This document shows positions 61,086 to 64,000 of a stretch of 64,000 nucleotides of DNA, one piece after another. This stretch comes from Psychroserpens luteus (lineage in GTDB: Bacteria > Bacteroidota > Bacteroidia > Flavobacteriales > Flavobacteriaceae). Under the pieces are notes generated by a model. That model did no database searches, was not told the origin of the DNA, and saw only the letters and a list, made by a program, of their open reading frames with translations. The stretch spans positions 248,001 to 312,000 of the forward strand of contig NZ_JADILU010000004.1 in NCBI RefSeq assembly GCF_015319355.1, given 5' to 3'. The position numbers were made by a program, and so were the translations under genes. The stretch's first letter is position 1. Each line of letters opens with the position of its first letter.

Positions 61086-62018
61086 TTACTTTACATCCAT
61101 CAATTCTACATCAAATACTAAAATAGCATCTGGTGGAATTACACCTCCTGCTCCTGCAGAACCATAACCTAAATCACTAGGTATTACTAAACGTGCTTTA
61201 TCACCAACGTTTAATAAACAAATACCTTCATCCCAACCTGCAATTACTTGACCAACTCCAACTTGAAAATCTAATGGTGCATTTCTTTTGTAAGATGAAT
61301 CAAATACAGTTCCATCTGCTAACTGACCTTTATAATGTACAGATACAGTTTTACCTTTTTCTGCAGCTTTACCAGTTCCTTTTTGAAGAATTTGGTAACG
61401 TAATCCGCTTTCTGTTTCTTCAAAACCAGATGCTAATTTATCTAGCTCTGCTCTTCCTGCTTCACGCTCTGCAGCAATTCTTTTCTCTCTAGAACCTTCA
61501 AAAGTTCTAAATGCTTCTACAGCATTAAATTTTTCTGCATCTGCTCCTACTCTAACTATTTCTACAGTATTGATGGCATCATCTTGAGTGATAGCGTCAA
61601 CAACATCTTGTCCTTCTATCACGTTTCCGAAGACCGTATGCTTATTATCCAACCAAGGTGTCTCAATATGGGTTATAAAAAACTGACTTCCATTTGAACC
61701 TGGTCCAGAATTTGCCATAGACAAAACTCCTGGTCCATCGTGTCTTAAATCGTGATGAAATTCGTCATCAAACTTATAACCTGGATCTCCAGTTCCTGTA
61801 CCTTGAGGACAACCACCTTGGATCATAAAATCTGGAATTACTCTGTGAAATTTCAATCCGTCATAATAAGGAGTCCCTTGAGGCTTCACTTTATTTTCTA
61901 AATTCCCTTCAGCTAATGCTACAAAGTTACCAACTGTTCCTGGTGTTTTCTGAAATTCTAAAGCGATTAAAATTTCGCCTTTTGTTGTATTAAGTTTTGC
62001 GTATAAACCGTCTTGCAT
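61086..62018 (-). CDS. Dual peptidyl-prolyl isomerase: cyclophilin-FKBP fusion
   Basis: A 310-residue protein with two different PPIase folds. Residues about 1-160 are a cyclophilin ([43 protein letters not shown]); residues about 200-310 are an FKBP ([59 protein letters not shown]). A charged helical linker (about 160-195) joins them. All core drug-binding and catalytic aromatic positions appear kept except that the FKBP Phe/Trp set should be checked. No signal peptide, so cytoplasmic. Helps proline isomerisation during folding. Its promoter is back to back with that of the next gene. Confidence 0.93.
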   Translation of the reverse strand: MQDGLYAKLNTTKGEILIALEFQKTPGTVGNFVALAEGNLENKVKPQGTPYYDGLKFHRVIPDFMIQGGCPQGTGTGDPGYKFDDEFHHDLRHDGPGVLSMANSGPGSNGSQFFITHIETPWLDNKHTVFGNVIEGQDVVDAITQDDAINTVEIVRVGADAEKFNAVEAFRTFEGSREKRIAAEREAGRAELDKLASGFEETESGLRYQILQKGTGKAAEKGKTVSVHYKGQLADGTVFDSSYKRNAPLDFQVGVGQVIAGWDEGICLLNVGDKARLVIPSDLGYGSAGAGGVIPPDAILVFDVELMDVK

Positions 62019-62041
62019 TGTATTTAATTTTAATTGAGCTG

Positions 62042-62102
62042 CAAAGATATGAAACTAAGTGAGAAGCACAATTTGGAATTGCTAGCAATTACTTTAGATT
62101 TG
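62042..62102. promoter_or_regulatory. Divergent promoters with abutting -33 boxes
   Basis: Plus strand: TTTG at 62072-62075, 19 bp, TAGATTTG at 62095-62102, then 17 bp to the ATG at 62120. Minus strand: TTG at 62071-62069, 19 bp, TATCTTTG at 62049-62042, serving the PPIase gene (start 62018). Both match the Bacteroidota consensus with 19-bp spacing, and their -33 boxes touch. Confidence 0.75.
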
Positions 62103-62119
62103 TAAAAAATAATATCTAA

Positions 62120-62572
62120 ATGAAATTTATTACCAAATTAAAAGCTGCCTTCGGAAATCCTAGAGCTATGGAGAAATTGCATGTTGATGACCATACAGAA
62201 GCCATCATCAATGATATTGAACATCAACCGTTTGGAATCTCTGACGATAATGTCTTATATGCTGGATTAGCAGAACTTGGCGGTTATTACTTTTTTCAAA
62301 CCATTGTTGTTGGAGCATTTCACACTAAAACAAACAAAGGCGCTCAATTAAAAGTCATTGGTAATGGTTTTGAATTTGATTTAGAATCTGATATGGTAGA
62401 ATTAGAATCAGACCATTCTAATGTATCTAATAGAAGTATCTCAAAAATTGACTTTCAAATTGAAGAAGTTGATGCTGCTAAAATTAAAAAATCACAGCTT
62501 CATAAATTAATATTGACTTGTAAAAAACAGGAAGTTACTTTTTCTATTTATGAAAGTGATGAGGAGGAATAG
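62120..62572 (+). CDS. Hypothetical soluble protein
   Basis: A 150-residue soluble protein with an early Lys-rich helix (KFITKLKAAFGNPRAMEKL) and then a beta-rich region (NVLYAGLAELGGYYFFQTIVVGAFH, AQLKVIGNGFEFDLESD, KLILTCKKQEVTFSIYESDEEE). No signal peptide, membrane helix or catalytic motif is seen and no family is recognised. It has a good promoter of its own, divergent from the PPIase gene, and ends at a strong terminator, so it is a real, singly transcribed gene. Confidence 0.7.
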   Translation: MKFITKLKAAFGNPRAMEKLHVDDHTEAIINDIEHQPFGISDDNVLYAGLAELGGYYFFQTIVVGAFHTKTNKGAQLKVIGNGFEFDLESDMVELESDHSNVSNRSISKIDFQIEEVDAAKIKKSQLHKLILTCKKQEVTFSIYESDEEE

Positions 62573-62612
62573 ACACTATATTGAATCAGATTAATTTTAT
62601 AATAAATAAAAA

Positions 62613-62648
62613 AAAGACATAAGTAAAACAAGTTTTACTTATGTCTTT
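62613..62648. terminator. Bidirectional terminator between hypothetical gene and recQ
   Basis: AAAGACATAAGTAAAAC pairs perfectly over 17 bp with GTTTTACTTATGTCTTT, with A- and T-rich flanks; 30 bp from the recQ stop. Confidence 0.92.
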
Positions 62649-62678
62649 AGATTAGTGATTGCAATTAAATAACAATTT

Positions 62679-63998
62679 CTAATTAGCCACCTCACTAATA
62701 AATTTAATACGATATAATCGTAATTCTTCATCATCATAATCACCATCAAATTCCTCAATGGCATCATCTATTTTATCAGTTTCAGATTCCATGAAATAGT
62801 CATGAATTTCTTCTTGTTGATCTTCATCCAATATATCATCAATCCAGTAATTGATATTTAATTTAGTTCCAGAAAACACAATAGCTTCCATTTCTTTAAT
62901 AAAATCTGCCATAGTCATTCCTTTACTAGAAGAAATATCTGTAAGTGGTAATTTTCTATCTACATTTTGAATGATGTATAATTTTATAGCAGAATTTGAA
63001 CCTGTACTCTTAACCACAAAATCGTCTGGTCTTTCAATCTCATTATCTTCAACATACTGTGAAATTAATGCAACGAAATCTTTTCCATATTTTTTAGCTT
63101 TTCCATCTCCAACACCATGAACATTCCCTAATTCTTCTAATGAAATTGGATATTTAAGAGCCATATCTTCTAATGATGGGTCTTGAAAAATCACAAATGG
63201 AGGTACACCTAAAGATTTCGCATTTCGCTTTCTTAAATCTTTAAGCATTTTCATTAAAGTTTCGTCTGCAACACCTCCTACTCCTTTTGCAGCAGTTATT
63301 ATACCATCATCTGTGCCTTCATCAAATACATGATCTTCTGCCATCATGAAAGATTTAGGTGATTTCAAATATTCATGACCTTCATCAGGAATTCTTAAAA
63401 CACCATACGTCTCTATATCTTTTTTAAGAAAACCTGCAACAAGTACTTGACGAATTAATGCCATCCAATACCGTTTACTTTGATGTTTCCCTATTCCGAA
63501 GAAAGGCTGAGCATCTGTTTTATGAGAAGAAATAAGTGCGTTTGTTTCACCAAATAGAACTTGTACTAAATCCTTAGATTTGTATTTTTCATTGGTTTTT
63601 TTAACGGTATCTAATACTATAACGACATCACTTTTTGCTTCATTTTGTTTTTTAGGATAACGAACATTATCATCCATATCTCCACCTTCTCCCGTTGCAT
63701 TATCAAATTCTTCACCAAAATAATGAAGTATAAACTTACGTCTAGACACAGATGTTTCTGCAAAAGCAACAACTTCTTGAAGTAAAGCATGACCAATTTC
63801 TTGTTCTGCTACAGGCTTCCCAGACATGAATTTTTCTAATTTCTCAATATCTTTATAAGCGTAATAAGCTAAACAATGACCTTCACCTCCATCACGACCT
63901 GCGCGACCTGTTTCTTGATAATAACTTTCTATACTTTTTGGAATATCATGGTGAATCACAAATCTCACATCTGGCTTATCAATTCCCATCCCAAAAGC
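62679..63998 (-). CDS. recQ: ATP-dependent DNA helicase RecQ, 5'-truncated by window edge
   Basis: Only the C-terminal 439 residues are in the window; the frame continues past the right edge ([11 protein letters not shown] is motif [11 protein letters not shown] is motif VI). The RQC region follows with [11 protein letters not shown], but the four zinc-ligand Cys of classical RecQ are absent (replaced by an acidic [13 protein letters not shown] stretch). Then come the winged helix (about 120-200), an HRDC-like domain (about 250-330; [27 protein letters not shown]) and a lineage-specific acidic C-terminal helical domain. It unwinds recombination intermediates. The ATG at 63989 is internal. Confidence 0.93.
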   Translation of the reverse strand, partial: AFGMGIDKPDVRFVIHHDIPKSIESYYQETGRAGRDGGEGHCLAYYAYKDIEKLEKFMSGKPVAEQEIGHALLQEVVAFAETSVSRRKFILHYFGEEFDNATGEGGDMDDNVRYPKKQNEAKSDVVIVLDTVKKTNEKYKSKDLVQVLFGETNALISSHKTDAQPFFGIGKHQSKRYWMALIRQVLVAGFLKKDIETYGVLRIPDEGHEYLKSPKSFMMAEDHVFDEGTDDGIITAAKGVGGVADETLMKMLKDLRKRNAKSLGVPPFVIFQDPSLEDMALKYPISLEELGNVHGVGDGKAKKYGKDFVALISQYVEDNEIERPDDFVVKSTGSNSAIKLYIIQNVDRKLPLTDISSSKGMTMADFIKEMEAIVFSGTKLNINYWIDDILDEDQQEEIHDYFMESETDKIDDAIEEFDGDYDDEELRLYRIKFISEVAN

Positions 63999-64000
63999 AA

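Noticed and set aside
1-64000. tRNA, rRNA, CRISPR, riboswitch or IS elements
   Set aside because: No cloverleaf, repeat-spacer array, conserved aptamer or transposase was seen when reading both strands.

Overview
Organism: the window is AT-rich, uses TAnnTTTG-type -7 boxes, carries many signal peptides ending in A-Q or L-x-x-C, and encodes TonB/SusC-type receptors, 2TM-domain proteins, a fused CcoNO, a Sec-type (clade II) NosZ and a LETM1-related biofilm protein. Together these indicate a marine-type member of Bacteroidota, family Flavobacteriaceae; the genus cannot be fixed from sequence alone. No rRNA, tRNA, CRISPR array, integrase or intact insertion sequence was seen. Layout: (1) 1-8.3 kb, a tight + strand signalling operon of two near-duplicate sensor kinases, a lone receiver, a receiver fused to a class III nucleotide cyclase, and a three-helix membrane protein of the Pycsar-effector (DUF5706) type, followed by a secreted DUF6265-CBM9 protein and an M28 peptidase. 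(2) 8.3-13.1 kb, a 52-residue membrane peptide, a YdeI-family protein, a 162-bp inverted-repeat-bounded element, and a minus strand group crp/fnr - VWA - MoxR-like AAA+. (3) 13.2-22.3 kb, the microaerobic respiration block: copper P-type ATPase, ccoS, ccoNO, ccoQ, ccoP, ccoG, ccoH, a SafE-like protein and a CBS protein. (4) 22.4-33.9 kb, deoD, then a nitrosative-stress and N2O-respiration block: Rrf2 regulator, ric, a polytopic His-rich membrane protein, a hemerythrin, and a nine-gene minus strand nos operon (cytochrome c, fasciclin, nosZ, membrane protein, nosL, nosD, nosF, nosY, lipoprotein). (5) 34-46.8 kb, a VPS10/BNR-repeat protein, S9 peptidase, the hemN-usp pair, Cu/Zn SOD, ECF sigma/anti-sigma, an AraC-type regulator and an S41 peptidase. 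(6) 47-52 kb, a TonB receptor, TPR lipoprotein and two split DUF4331 proteins. (7) 52-58 kb, a LETM1-related protein, a J-domain protein and a LytS/LytTR locus with four 2TM modules. (8) 58-64 kb, a serine hydrolase, small hypotheticals, a dual-family PPIase and the 3' part of recQ. How it works together: an FNR-like operator (ATGAy-N4-ATCAT) recurs at five promoters (copper ATPase, cco operon, CBS gene, nos operon, hemN-usp). In all five its centre lies exactly 33 bp upstream of the centre of a -7 box, so the Crp/Fnr protein encoded here probably activates high-affinity oxidase, copper supply, anaerobic haem synthesis and N2O reduction as one low-oxygen regulon. A second palindrome (GATA-rich) before rrf2, ric and the nos operon suggests an NO/Fe-S-responsive Rrf2 circuit that converges with FNR on nos. 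The most unusual signals are the phospho-relay/cyclase/Pycsar-type effector operon, the fixed-geometry FNR regulon, and a strongly over-represented octamer TTCCGAAG/CTTCGGAA (about 34 copies by eye in 64 kb).
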